NCBI GenBank assembly: GCA_035304385.1
Contig: DATGQD010000028.1
Span: forward strand, 1 to 64,000
Length of the DNA: 64,000 nt
Direction: 5' to 3'
Source: ZC4RG29 sp035304385
GTDB lineage: Bacteria; Bacteroidota; Bacteroidia; Cytophagales; Cyclobacteriaceae
In this document: positions 18,001-25,999 of the stretch, one piece after another
Numbering within the stretch: position 1 is the first letter of the stretch
Layout: each line of letters begins with the position of its first letter
Notes under the pieces: model-generated
Told to the model about the DNA's origin: nothing
The model's database searches: none
The model's input: only the letters and a program-made list of their open reading frames with translations
Program-made: the position numbers and the translations under genes

Positions 18001-18509
18001 TGATCCTGCAGTTGTTCTGCATATCGTTTCAACGTCTGGAGGTCGTAATCCCCCGAAAGGTTGATATTCATAATCGGCATTTCCGAAATGTCGATCTCCA
18101 TTACCTCCGGGTCGTTCTCCAGGTCGGTGGGAAGATTTTGGCGTGCCCGATCCACGGCGTCTTTCACTTCCTGTTTGGCTTCTTCGATGGTGACGTCAGG
18201 ATCGAATTCGATAATGACGTTGGAGAAGTCCTGAACAGAATTGCTCGTCACTTTCCGGATCCCGGAAATCGACTTCACTTCCTTCTCGATTTCCTTAGTG
18301 ATCAGGTTTTCAATATCGGCCGGCGCTGATCCGGGGTAGATGGTGGCGACGTAGATCTGGGGGAACACGACCTCAGGGAAGTTCTCCTTGGGAAGCTTCA
18401 GGTAGGTCAAAATTCCCGCAAGGCATATTATGATCGTCGCCACATAGATGGTGACTTTGTTATCGACCGCCCAGCTGGTCGGCTTAAACTCTTTTTCTAT
18501 ATCCTGCAT
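15096..18509 (-). CDS. RND-family efflux transporter, inner-membrane pump subunit
   Basis: A 1137-residue pump of the AcrB/MexB superfamily. There is one N-terminal helix (residues ~20-38), a large periplasmic loop, then a bundle of helices; the pattern repeats after about residue 560. The proton-relay aspartates are present in helix 4 (LGIVVDDAIVVIENTHRV), and the second half has the typical GIVVRNGILLVEFTDLL and RMTPVILTAMAATLGLVPL. The length is slightly above the ~1040 norm owing to extra sequence around residues 500-560. It takes substrates from the periplasm or membrane and passes them to the adaptor and TolC-like channel encoded just upstream in the same leftward operon. Substrate unknown. 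Confidence 0.9.
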   Translation of the reverse strand: MQDIEKEFKPTSWAVDNKVTIYVATIIICLAGILTYLKLPKENFPEVVFPQIYVATIYPGSAPADIENLITKEIEKEVKSISGIRKVTSNSVQDFSNVIIEFDPDVTIEEAKQEVKDAVDRARQNLPTDLENDPEVMEIDISEMPIMNINLSGDYDLQTLKRYAEQLQDQIEAVMEIRRVDIIGALDREIQINVDLYKATLAGVSLDDISQAIASENVIVSGGQISVDGMKRSLSVNGEYTNTDQIANTVVGSIMGGKVYLKDVAEVLDTFEEQESFARLDKKNVITLNVIKRSGENLIDASDQINAIVDDFEAHVLPAGLDITITADQSDNTRITLHDLINTIIIGFVLVTIILMFFMGATNAIFVGLSVPISSFMAFLVFPTLGFTLNMMTLFSFLLALGIVVDDAIVVIENTHRVFDNGKVPIRKAAKIATGEVFLPVLSGTLVVLAPFVPLAFWPGVIGKFMYFLPITLIVTLLASLLVAYIINPVFAADFMKPHTPDHGKSKITRGFKITAIIFGSLAFMSYVTGWIGMGNFAVFIFGIYALHHFYLKRVIENFQTRLWPRVQENYRRVIRWCLNGWRPAGIFAGVLVLLVFSIVFTGIRKPPVVFFPNGDPNFIFAYIRMPIGTDQVVTDSITRVVEDRVIQALGKDNKVVESVISNVAIGASENPFDVGLQASPHLGKVTVAFVKFAERDGQSTKVYLDDIRDAVAGIKGAEISVSQEQNGPPTGKPINIEISAEDFNILTSTADRVKRYLDSLHIPGVEELKSDFQSDKPEIVINIDREKANREGISTGQIGRTLRTAIYGFEVSKFRDENDDYPIQLRVKEDQRNNINTLMNLPITYRDMAMGGAVRQVPLSAIATVEYSNSYAGIRRIDQKRVITLSSNVLTDYNANAVVAEIEKSLAGISTPDGVEIRMTGEQEDQKETSDFLGVAFIAAFALIFMILVAQFNSTSKPLIILAEIVFSIIGVLIGFSLFKMEISIVMSGVGIMALAGIVVRNGILLVEFTDLLIQQGVEVKEAIVEAARTRMTPVILTAMAATLGLVPLAVGLNIDFVKLFTELNPHIFFGGDNHTFWAPLSWTMIFGLIFGTFLTLVVVPVMYLMVYRLKQRVFASRNREVIAPGGETGTSPVAG

Positions 18510-18553
18510 ACTTTCAGTTTCTTAGAGGAATTGAACGCGTTGTGGTCGATCGC

Positions 18554-19702
18554 TTAGATCCTGACAACGTCACCGTCATTGAGTCCCTGGTATCCTACAG
18601 TGATAATCGAATCACCTTCCGCCAGACCTTCAACTTCCGCCAGGTTGCTGTATACACCGTTCACGGTTACTACTTTCTTACGGGCTATGATATGCCGCCC
18701 TTGTTTCTCCGCTACGTAAACGATCTTCTCGCCATTGACTTCCTGTACCAGGTTGACGGGAACGGCCAGCGCGTTGGGTTCGGTATGGAAGACGACGCGT
18801 ATAACGCCGGTCATGTTGGGTCGCAGGTTTTCCAGCGAGGGCAGCTTGACCTCCACCTTGAACGTGCGTGAGAGTGGATCGATGGTTCGTCCCACGAACG
18901 TTACCGTCGCTTCAATGTCCTGCTTCAGTTCAGGAATATTAACGAGCACCTTGTTGCCCTTGCGGATGCGGGTTACGTAAGCTTCCGAGACATCGGCGGT
19001 AAGCTTCAGGTCAGCGTTGTTGACAATACGTACGGCAGGCATACCCGGCGAGATGTTTTCGCCGATCTTCACTACAACCTGGTCGACTGTTCCGGAAATG
19101 GGCGCCTTAATGCGCGTCATTTCATTTTGTTCCTGCAGGGATTGCAGTTGCTTTTCCAGGCTTTCCTTGTTGGTCTTGGCCTGCAGGTATTGTACCTCTG
19201 TTCCGATTTTCTGGTCCCATAGATTCTGCTGGCGCTCGAAAACAGAGGTCGCCAGTTCAAGCTGGGCCTTCATCGCCTCGATGTTGCGAAGTATTACGGA
19301 GTTATCAAGTTGAGCCAGCGTTTGACCTTTTGATACGTTTTGACCTTCGCGCACATATACCGCTGTCACCACGCCCATAGTCTTGGCGCTCACGAGGATG
19401 TTATACTCGGACTCGACGCGGCCTTGTGTCTGCACGTAGTGGTCGAATGCACGTGCCTTCAATACCGACACGGCAACGTCCTTCGCTCTCACGGTTAGGG
19501 TGTCGGGATTTTCCGCCGCAATATCAGCTTCAAGTTTGCGTATCTGGTCGCTGAGCTCGGCATGCTGTTTTCTAAGCTCCTCCAGCCGCACCTGCTTTTC
19601 GTTTTCCCGGCTGGTCGCGCTGCAGGCGGCGACGATCGCCGCTATCGTAATAGCTGCCGTCAGGGAAAGTAAACCAGACCTATTTTTGAAATTCGTTTTC
19701 AT
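18554..19702 (-). CDS. RND efflux periplasmic adaptor (membrane fusion protein), lipoprotein
   Basis: A 382-residue HlyD/AcrA-type adaptor. The leader ends in a lipobox (IVAAC, about residue 27), followed by a short coiled coil (residues ~38-62), the first half of the lipoyl-like barrel (GVVTAVYVREGQNVSKGQTLAQLD), an alpha-hairpin (~145-195), the second lipoyl half (IKAPISGTVDQVVVKIGENISPG) and beta-barrel and membrane-proximal domains. It bridges the pump and the outer-membrane channel. The gaps are 44 bases to the pump gene and 22 bases from the channel gene, one operon under the TetR gene. Confidence 0.9.
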   Translation of the reverse strand: MKTNFKNRSGLLSLTAAITIAAIVAACSATSRENEKQVRLEELRKQHAELSDQIRKLEADIAAENPDTLTVRAKDVAVSVLKARAFDHYVQTQGRVESEYNILVSAKTMGVVTAVYVREGQNVSKGQTLAQLDNSVILRNIEAMKAQLELATSVFERQQNLWDQKIGTEVQYLQAKTNKESLEKQLQSLQEQNEMTRIKAPISGTVDQVVVKIGENISPGMPAVRIVNNADLKLTADVSEAYVTRIRKGNKVLVNIPELKQDIEATVTFVGRTIDPLSRTFKVEVKLPSLENLRPNMTGVIRVVFHTEPNALAVPVNLVQEVNGEKIVYVAEKQGRHIIARKKVVTVNGVYSNLAEVEGLAEGDSIITVGYQGLNDGDVVRI

Positions 19703-19724
19703 GGATGTGATGAGCTAGGTTTAA

Positions 19725-21173
19725 TTATTTCGTGTCAGTTATGTATTGTGAAGGATCTATCTTCGCATATGCTTTGTCCAGGTCGATCTTGGCCAGGATG
19801 GCATCGTAAAGTGCGTTGTAATAGTTGACCTGCGCTTCGCGCAGGCTGCTCTCAGCGTCGGTGACTTCGATGCTCGAGCCAACGCCTTGTTCGTATTTGA
19901 TCTTCGTCACCCGCGCTACCTTTTCAGCGAGTTCCATATTTTCTTCCTGCGACCTGAGGGTCTCCAGCGAGTTCTTAAACGTGGTGGTGTTTTGCTGGAT
20001 GCTCAAGTCGATGCTTTGCTTCAGCGACGAATAGCTGTTCTCTATTTTCAGCAGACTGAGGCGCGCCTGCTGCATCCGATAGTTGCGCTGAAGTCCGCTG
20101 AAAATCGGCACATTGAGGGTTATGCCGAAGTTCGAATGGTTGTACCACTTGTCGGGACCGTACAGTGCGGTGGATGCTACACTGGATTCTGTCTTGAACA
20201 GACCGCCGATATCGGGTGATTGCGTCGAGTATCCGAAGTTGAAGAACGCGGAAAGACTGGGGAGCGAGGCCGAAAACTTGTTCTTAATATCAAGCTCCTG
20301 TAGCCGACGCTGCACGTCGAGCAACTCGTACTCGATCCTGTTCCGGTAGTTCCATCCATCTTCGTAATCCTCGAAGAGGTTGTCGTCCACGCTCAGTTCA
20401 CTGAGACTGCCCCGAATTTCGAGTGGCTTTTCTATCGGGTAATTCATCTGAAATTTCAGCAAGCCCAGGCTCAGGGCCTGAAGGTTGAGAAATTTAAGCC
20501 GCTCGGACTTGAGGTTGTTCAGCGTAACCCGTACCCGGTCTACGTCGATATCTTCCGCAAACCCGTTCTCATTCATAGCTCGCGTGGTACGCAGAAGGGA
20601 GTCTACCCGTGCGATATTGTTGTCGAACAAGGCTATCCGCTCGTTGTTGACTAATACACCGTAATACGCCTTTTGCACGTTTTCGATTACCTGGATCTGA
20701 GTTTGGGTAGTCGTTTTGTAGGCGAGTTCCTTATACGTATCGGCCGCTTTGAGCCCTACGAGATAAGAAGCGCTGAAGAGCAGCTGGTTTACGGTGATGC
20801 CCGCATCTCCACTGCTGGGGAGCTGGAAAAAGTTTCCGAACGCAACTACGTCGCCGGGTTCGATGCCGGGAATATCGCCCGGATCGAAGAAACCGATTTC
20901 GTCGGGATCATATTCCATAAAGAACCGGGGCAGCTTTTCATTGTGCACCAGGCTGACGCTCCCGTCAATCTGCGGCAGCCCGATGCCCACGGTCTCTTTC
21001 ACCCTGGCTTTCGCGATCTGTTCGTCGATGCGGGCGTTCTGAACCTCCACGGTGTTCTCCAGCGCATAGCGGATGCAATCCTCCAGGTCGAACGATACGG
21101 AGTCTTCCTGCTGCGCACGGAGCTGAAAGATTGAGGTAACGAATACGGTAAGGAACAGAAGGCTGTGTTTCAT
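19725..21173 (-). CDS. TolC-family outer-membrane efflux channel
   Basis: A 482-residue protein with a signal peptide (residues 1-20, ending LRAQ) and the two repeated helical regions of TolC-like channels: LEDCIRYALENTVEVQNARI, the SLVGLKAADTYK-like helices, and late in the sequence KYEQGVGSSIEVTDAESSLREAQVNYYNALYDAI, here cited only as landmarks near residue 425-460. It forms the outer-membrane exit duct for the RND pump. Its ATG overlaps the TGA of the TetR gene (ATGA, 21170-21173), which ties its translation to the repressor. Confidence 0.88.
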   Translation of the reverse strand: MKHSLLFLTVFVTSIFQLRAQQEDSVSFDLEDCIRYALENTVEVQNARIDEQIAKARVKETVGIGLPQIDGSVSLVHNEKLPRFFMEYDPDEIGFFDPGDIPGIEPGDVVAFGNFFQLPSSGDAGITVNQLLFSASYLVGLKAADTYKELAYKTTTQTQIQVIENVQKAYYGVLVNNERIALFDNNIARVDSLLRTTRAMNENGFAEDIDVDRVRVTLNNLKSERLKFLNLQALSLGLLKFQMNYPIEKPLEIRGSLSELSVDDNLFEDYEDGWNYRNRIEYELLDVQRRLQELDIKNKFSASLPSLSAFFNFGYSTQSPDIGGLFKTESSVASTALYGPDKWYNHSNFGITLNVPIFSGLQRNYRMQQARLSLLKIENSYSSLKQSIDLSIQQNTTTFKNSLETLRSQEENMELAEKVARVTKIKYEQGVGSSIEVTDAESSLREAQVNYYNALYDAILAKIDLDKAYAKIDPSQYITDTK

Positions 21174-21820
21174 ATAGACAAGTCGTTTTGGTACGAGGTT
21201 TCCTTGATCTTTTCTTTCAGATACTTTTGATAGAGTTTCCGGCCCTTATCGGTGAGCAGGCCGTGAACGAAGTGCTCGAGGATCGCCGTTTGCACCTGTG
21301 TCAGGTTGAAACGATCACGCGGAAACAGCTGCTCATCAAATCCCAGCTGAACACTTTCAATGCGTACCACTGCCAGGATTTCGGGATCAATATCCGCACG
21401 GTAAAGACCTTGCTCGATACCCCGCCTGAGGTTGTTGATCACGGAATTCCGGATGAACACATTCTTGAATTCCAGCCAGATCCGCCATGCTTTGTGATGA
21501 TACTTTTGAAGGTCGAATAGCAGTGATGGGTTCATGCCTTTGAGGTTCTCTTTCACGCAGAGCGAAAGATTCACTAACTCCTCCACCGCATTTCGCGCAC
21601 TACTGGTGTTCGCCAGGTATTCTTCCCGTTCCCTGTTCAGATGCGTCTCCGTTACCGAAGCCACGATGTCATTCTTGTCGGCGAAGTACTGATACAGCGT
21701 CTTCTTCGAGATCGACAGGTGCCGGGCTATTTCATCCATGGTGATGCTCCTCACCCCATACCGCATAAACAGCTCCTCGGCGCCTCTAAGTAGTTTGTGT
21801 CGGGTTTCCAGGTCTTCCAT
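21170..21820 (-). CDS. TetR/AcrR-family repressor of the efflux operon
   Basis: Start set at 21820 (MEDLETRHKLLRG), 216 residues; the open frame extends upstream but that part would overlap the operator and is not family-like. The N-terminal helix-turn-helix is clear: SITMDEIARHLSISKKTLYQYFADK (residues ~25-49). The rest is the ligand-binding helical domain, with an AcrR-type layout. It is the first gene of the leftward operon and overlaps the TolC gene by four bases, so it very likely represses itself and the pump. A matching dyad sits at 21837-21866, between its own promoter boxes. Confidence 0.88.
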   Translation of the reverse strand: MEDLETRHKLLRGAEELFMRYGVRSITMDEIARHLSISKKTLYQYFADKNDIVASVTETHLNREREEYLANTSSARNAVEELVNLSLCVKENLKGMNPSLLFDLQKYHHKAWRIWLEFKNVFIRNSVINNLRRGIEQGLYRADIDPEILAVVRIESVQLGFDEQLFPRDRFNLTQVQTAILEHFVHGLLTDKGRKLYQKYLKEKIKETSYQNDLSI

Positions 21821-21828
21821 AAGGGACG

Positions 21829-21836
21829 CAAAACTA
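21829..21836 (-). promoter_or_regulatory. Candidate -7 box of the TetR-RND operon
   Basis: The minus strand reads TAGTTTTG, a full match to TAnnTTTG, 8 bases upstream of the ATG. A CTTTCG about 18 bases further upstream (21855-21860) could serve as the -33 box. The mRNA leader would then be very short. Confidence 0.5.
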
Positions 21837-21866
21837 TGGAAACATTTTACATAACGAAAGTTTCCA
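21837..21866. promoter_or_regulatory. Probable TetR operator dyad
   Basis: Arms TGGAAAC (21837-21843) and GTTTCCA (21860-21866) are perfect inverted repeats around a 16-base spacer, and a third GTTTCC lies at 21869-21874. The dyad begins exactly where the -7 box ends and covers the -33 region, the usual place for a TetR-family repressor site. Confidence 0.6.
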
Positions 21867-21963
21867 CGGTTTCCTTTAACGGCCTTTCTGGGCCCAGGTT
21901 GGCTTTTTCTGGAAGTTTTACAGGAAATTTTTTTATCCCCACAGCCCATATGTCGTCGGGAAG

Positions 21964-21980
21964 ACCCAAATATTTTGGGT
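21964..21980. repeat. Perfect palindrome upstream of the TetR operon
   Basis: ACCCAAA and TTTGGGT arms flank a TAT centre. On the plus strand a run of A follows, on the minus strand a run of T precedes. It may be a protein site or part of the end of the leftward gene at 22085; no more can be said. Confidence 0.4.
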
Positions 21981-22009
21981 ATCTGAAAAAAAAATTGACA
22001 GGGCTGACG

Positions 22010-22037
22010 TGATCCTTAGGGAAAAGGCTAAGGATCA
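22010..22037 (-). terminator. Hairpin downstream of the leftward TIM-barrel gene
   Basis: Ten-bp perfect arms TGATCCTTAG (22010-22019) and CTAAGGATCA (22028-22037) close an 8-base loop. Read leftward it lies about 50 bases past the stop of the 22085-22942 gene and a run of nine T follows 14 bases later. The offset T-run makes the terminator call tentative. Confidence 0.4.
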
Positions 22038-22084
22038 GGCATGTGCGCCAGGCTTAGGATAAGTAGTGCCGGATGGTTGCGCGA

Positions 22085-22942
22085 CTAAAGTTTTAGCGAC
22101 CGCAGGTAGGCGATGCTTTGCGGCACCTGCTCCAGGGCACGTGACGACTCGTCTTCGATGAAATAATGCTTGATTCCCAACTCCATCGCGGTCTTCATCA
22201 CTTCGGCAATTCCGACGTCGCCGCTGCCGAGCACCACATTGCTTTCTTTGTCCTGCCTGCCATTGGGATTATTGGGCGTGCCGAAGCGACGGTCTTTCAG
22301 GTGGAGCATTTTCCAGCGGGTAGGGTACTTTTTCAGGAGTGCCACCGGATCCTGACCCGGATTCTTGATCCAGAACACATCCATCTGGTAGGTCACATAT
22401 TCAGGATTGGTGTTGTCCATCATGTATTCAAACATGGTGCTGTTTCCACCGCCTTCGTAGGGGCGGAACTCATAGCCGTGCGGATGGTACGCGAAGGTGA
22501 GTCCGCTCTCTTTAATAGTCTTGCCGGCTTCATTGAACACCTTTACCGCGCGCTTCATATCCTCAAAGGTAAAGTTGTCGCCGTCGTGGGGAATCCAGTA
22601 ACACACTATATAGCTGGCGCCGAGGTCTTTGGCGTTTGCGATGACCTTTTTGAGGCTGTCAGGTTGCTCCAGACGATCAAATCCGATACCGGTTGCCACA
22701 ACGGTTATGTCATATTCTTTTAAGAGCTTTTTGTATTCCTCACGGCTCATACCCCGGGCGAAGCCGCCTTCAAGTTCGCGGATACCGAGTTCCTTCATCC
22801 TGGCAAAGGCCGTGCGGACATCCTCGCGGAGGAGATCGCGGAAGCTTCCCATCTGTAGACCAATTTCCTGAGCGGAAGTGAAATGCGCTATCCCCAACAG
22901 TGCAATGGCCGCAAGCGTCCGAAAGAGTCCCTTAGTTTTCAT
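22085..22942 (-). CDS. Secreted sugar phosphate isomerase/epimerase-family TIM barrel
   Basis: A 285-residue protein with a Sec signal peptide (residues 1-24, ending FTSAQ) and a xylose-isomerase-like barrel: GIRELEGGF, LGASYIVCYWIPH, FAYHPHGYEF, YQMDVFWIK, MLHLKDR and YFIEDES give the expected metal ligands (Glu, His, Asp, His, Glu). Exported members in Bacteroidota are found beside sugar oxidoreductases and may act as isomerases or as lyases on keto-sugars. It is divergent from the haem dehydrogenase at 23163, repeating the pairing seen at 2377-6022. It differs from the 2377 product in signal type (Sec rather than Tat) and in length. Confidence 0.75.
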   Translation of the reverse strand: MKTKGLFRTLAAIALLGIAHFTSAQEIGLQMGSFRDLLREDVRTAFARMKELGIRELEGGFARGMSREEYKKLLKEYDITVVATGIGFDRLEQPDSLKKVIANAKDLGASYIVCYWIPHDGDNFTFEDMKRAVKVFNEAGKTIKESGLTFAYHPHGYEFRPYEGGGNSTMFEYMMDNTNPEYVTYQMDVFWIKNPGQDPVALLKKYPTRWKMLHLKDRRFGTPNNPNGRQDKESNVVLGSGDVGIAEVMKTAMELGIKHYFIEDESSRALEQVPQSIAYLRSLKL

Positions 22943-23099
22943 GGTATCTGGATTTTGACGAGATAGTTAAACCAATTCATGGGAAAGTCCAACAAAAATT
23001 TGATGGGCGCGCAGCACCCTTTTCAGGAGCCTTGTGTAAAAATGACGCCAGAGGTCACACGGACATTGGCAAAAAGGTCACTTCTTCACATATTGGCAA

Positions 23100-23129
23100 T
23101 TGCGTGACAAAGAGTAAAACCTAACCTTG
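23100..23129 (+). promoter_or_regulatory. Candidate promoter of the haem dehydrogenase gene
   Basis: TTG at 23100-23102 and TAACCTTG at 23122-23129 (one mismatch to TAnnTTTG) are 19 bases apart, the spacing expected in Bacteroidota. The box lies 33 bases before the ATG at 23163. Confidence 0.45.
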
Positions 23130-23162
23130 AAGGATTGAACAAATCCCCTTCATAACATCCTT

Positions 23163-25916
23163 ATGATCTTATCTTCTTCATTGCGGCGCGCCGCAGTGCT
23201 TTTCCCAGTCTTACTGGTACTCATTTCCTGTTCCCGGGATCGTAGCGAAAACTGGCCCGTAGTACACCTGCCCGAAGGGGCTGACACGACAAGCCCGTAC
23301 TGGAAAGGCATCGACCTGGAACCCAAGCCCCCCGTGCTGCCTCTGCCCGTTGAAGAACAGGCGGAGAAGTTCCTGCTTCAGCCGGGCTATCGGATTGAGC
23401 CGGTACTCACGGAGCCCCAGATACAACAACCCGGCGCCATTACGTTCGACGGCAACGGCCGGATGTATGTTCTGGAACTCCGTACATACATGCTGACGGC
23501 CGACTCCGACGGTACGCTGGATCCGGTAAGCGGTATCTCGAGGTGGGAGGACAAAGACAACGACGGCATCTATGAAACGGGCGGAATGTTTGTAGACAGC
23601 CTCGTCTTCCCGCGCTTCGTCTTGCCCTACGGACCCAACAGCATTCTCACCATGGAGTCCAATGCAGACAACGTATATAAGTATACCGACACAGACGGAG
23701 ACGGCAAGGCCGACAAGAAGGAGTTCTTCACCGACAACTTCGGCAGGGCTGGAAACGTCGAACACCAGCAGGCTTTCCTGTATTGGGGGATGGACAACTG
23801 GCTCTACAGCACCGTGAATCCTTTCCGCGTTCGTGAAACGCCCGACGGCGTCATCCGGGAGTCGACCGGCTCGAACCACGGTCAATGGGGCGTGGCCCAT
23901 GACGACGACGGAAAGCTGTGGTTTCAGGGCGGCGCAACAGGCCTGCCTTCGTACTTCCAGTTCCCTATTCATTATGGCGACTATATCGTTGAGAACAACT
24001 TTGCCGAAGGATTTGACATACCGTGGGGCGCGCCGATAGGGCTCGCCGACATGCAAGGGGGAATGGCGGCTGTACGGATGCCGGATGGAAGCCTTAACCG
24101 GGTTACAGGCGCCGCAGGAAACGACGTATTCCGCGGTCATCGGTTGCCGGAAGCGCTCCGAGGCCAGTACATCTACGGCGAACCCGTAGCGCGCATTGTG
24201 AGGCAGGTCAACCCGGTGGTTAACGAGGGACTTACCGTGCTTCACAACGTGTTCCAGGAGGAAAAGTCCGAATTTATTCGCTCAGCGGACCCGCTGTTCC
24301 GTCCTGTTGATATGGCCACGGCCCCTGACGGCACCATGTACATCGTCGACATGTATCACGGTATCATCCAGGAAGGCGAGTGGACACCCGTTGGATCTTA
24401 CCTGCGCGTGAAGATCGAACAATACCAACTGGATAAAATCGTCAGCCTGGGACGTATCTGGCGTTTGACGCATGATGACTTTGAACGCGATAAGACTCAA
24501 CCGCGCATGTATGATGAACCTACCGCCGACCTCCTGCGGCATCTTGAGCATCCCAATGGCTGGTGGCGTGATATGGCCCAGCAAGTGATCGTGCAACGCC
24601 GCGACAAGTCGGTTGCTCCCGCGTTGGTTGAAATGGTACGCAACAGCGATAACCTTCTCGCCCGGTTTCACGCCCTGTGGTGTCTCGAGGGCATAGGCGC
24701 GCTGGAGTCGTCCCTGGTAAAGCGTCTGATGAAAGACCCCGAGCCGCGCATGCGCATACAGGCCATGTGGGCCAGTGAAACCCTGTACAAAGCCGGCGAC
24801 CTTTCGCTTGGCCCCCATTACCTGGAGTTGATGAACGACAAGGATACACAGGTGAAGATGCGGGCAATGATGACGGGCCGGCTGCTGAAAATTCCCGGCA
24901 CGGAAGCCCGGGTAAAGAAGATCATGGCTGCCGACTCTTCTGCGGGCGTACAGCTCGTGGGTGCGCAGGTACTTGAGCCGCCGGTAGTTACTGCATTCTT
25001 TGGACGGCCCGATCCCAACTTTACCGATGAGGAGAAGGCACGCGTCGAAGCGGGATTGGATATCTACAACAGCTTCTGCTCCACATGCCACGGTCCACTC
25101 GGTACCGGCACACCCGTTGGCCCGGGACAACTAATGGCGCCGTCGCTGGTGGGTTCTCCCAGAGTGCAAGCGCACCCTGATTACGTTATCAAGACGTTAT
25201 TGCATGGGTTAACCGGAAACATCGCGGGTAAGTCGTACGCAGGCGCCATCATGGCACCCATGGGCAACCAAAGCGACGAATGGATTGCGTCCGTCGCGTC
25301 GTTTGTGCGCGCAAATTTTGAGAACGAGTCGCCCCTGGTAACACCGGATGATGTGGCCCGTGTTCGGAAGGCCACGGCCGACCAAAACCGCCCCTACGCA
25401 TTCGACGAACTCTGGGCAGCCATACCCAAGGTGCTTGAACCTACTTCAGCATGGAAGATAACCGCCAGCCATGCTGCCGAAATAAGAAAGGGCAGCACGG
25501 CATCGCCTACCGCTGCATTCACCTACGAGGGATGGACCACCGGCGTCACCCAAAAGGAAGGCATGTGGTTCCAGGTTGAGTTCCCATCACCGGTGACGGT
25601 CTCAGAGATCCAGTTCCGGTCGCAGCCCATCAACAGGGGCTGGGGTCCGAACCGGCAGCCACCACTTCAGACGTCACCGCGCGGTTTTGACGTTGAAGTA
25701 TCGACCGACGGAACCACGTGGGAGAAAGCCGTTACTAACGGAGAAGGTACTGGCAGTTTCACACAGGTGCGCTTTGATCCCCGCACGTGCCGGTTCATTC
25801 GCATTGTGCTGACGCGCTCCGAGTCCGTGGTGAAAGGCGAAAGGAGGGGACAGCCATTCGATTACGAGGTGACGTGGACGATGCGGGAGTTGAAGGTCTT
25901 TGGACACGGAGGGTAG
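23163..25916 (+). CDS. PVC-type haem-binding lipoprotein dehydrogenase with cytochrome c and F5/8C-like end
   Basis: A 917-residue lipoprotein. The signal peptide ends in a lipobox (LISC, about residue 23). A beta-propeller-like dehydrogenase region follows (residues ~75-430: DGNGRMYVLEL, NHGQWGVAHDDDG, APDGTMYIVDMYHG). Next come HEAT-like helices (~455-620), a c-type cytochrome with CSTCH at about 639-643 and a candidate distal Met in APMGNQ, and a C-terminal discoidin (F5/8 C)-like sheet domain (~770-912) that probably binds carbohydrate. The first three parts match the 3476-6022 product; the discoidin part is extra. It is divergent from a secreted TIM-barrel gene. It is likely to oxidise an extracellular sugar or glycoside and feed electrons to the respiratory chain. 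Confidence 0.78.
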   Translation: MILSSSLRRAAVLFPVLLVLISCSRDRSENWPVVHLPEGADTTSPYWKGIDLEPKPPVLPLPVEEQAEKFLLQPGYRIEPVLTEPQIQQPGAITFDGNGRMYVLELRTYMLTADSDGTLDPVSGISRWEDKDNDGIYETGGMFVDSLVFPRFVLPYGPNSILTMESNADNVYKYTDTDGDGKADKKEFFTDNFGRAGNVEHQQAFLYWGMDNWLYSTVNPFRVRETPDGVIRESTGSNHGQWGVAHDDDGKLWFQGGATGLPSYFQFPIHYGDYIVENNFAEGFDIPWGAPIGLADMQGGMAAVRMPDGSLNRVTGAAGNDVFRGHRLPEALRGQYIYGEPVARIVRQVNPVVNEGLTVLHNVFQEEKSEFIRSADPLFRPVDMATAPDGTMYIVDMYHGIIQEGEWTPVGSYLRVKIEQYQLDKIVSLGRIWRLTHDDFERDKTQPRMYDEPTADLLRHLEHPNGWWRDMAQQVIVQRRDKSVAPALVEMVRNSDNLLARFHALWCLEGIGALESSLVKRLMKDPEPRMRIQAMWASETLYKAGDLSLGPHYLELMNDKDTQVKMRAMMTGRLLKIPGTEARVKKIMAADSSAGVQLVGAQVLEPPVVTAFFGRPDPNFTDEEKARVEAGLDIYNSFCSTCHGPLGTGTPVGPGQLMAPSLVGSPRVQAHPDYVIKTLLHGLTGNIAGKSYAGAIMAPMGNQSDEWIASVASFVRANFENESPLVTPDDVARVRKATADQNRPYAFDELWAAIPKVLEPTSAWKITASHAAEIRKGSTASPTAAFTYEGWTTGVTQKEGMWFQVEFPSPVTVSEIQFRSQPINRGWGPNRQPPLQTSPRGFDVEVSTDGTTWEKAVTNGEGTGSFTQVRFDPRTCRFIRIVLTRSESVVKGERRGQPFDYEVTWTMRELKVFGHGG

Positions 25917-25999
25917 AACGGCAGTAGCCACGATACGCGCATCTCACATTGTAAGTTCTGGCCTTACGCCAATGGTATTGGACAAACAAACTAATTGCC

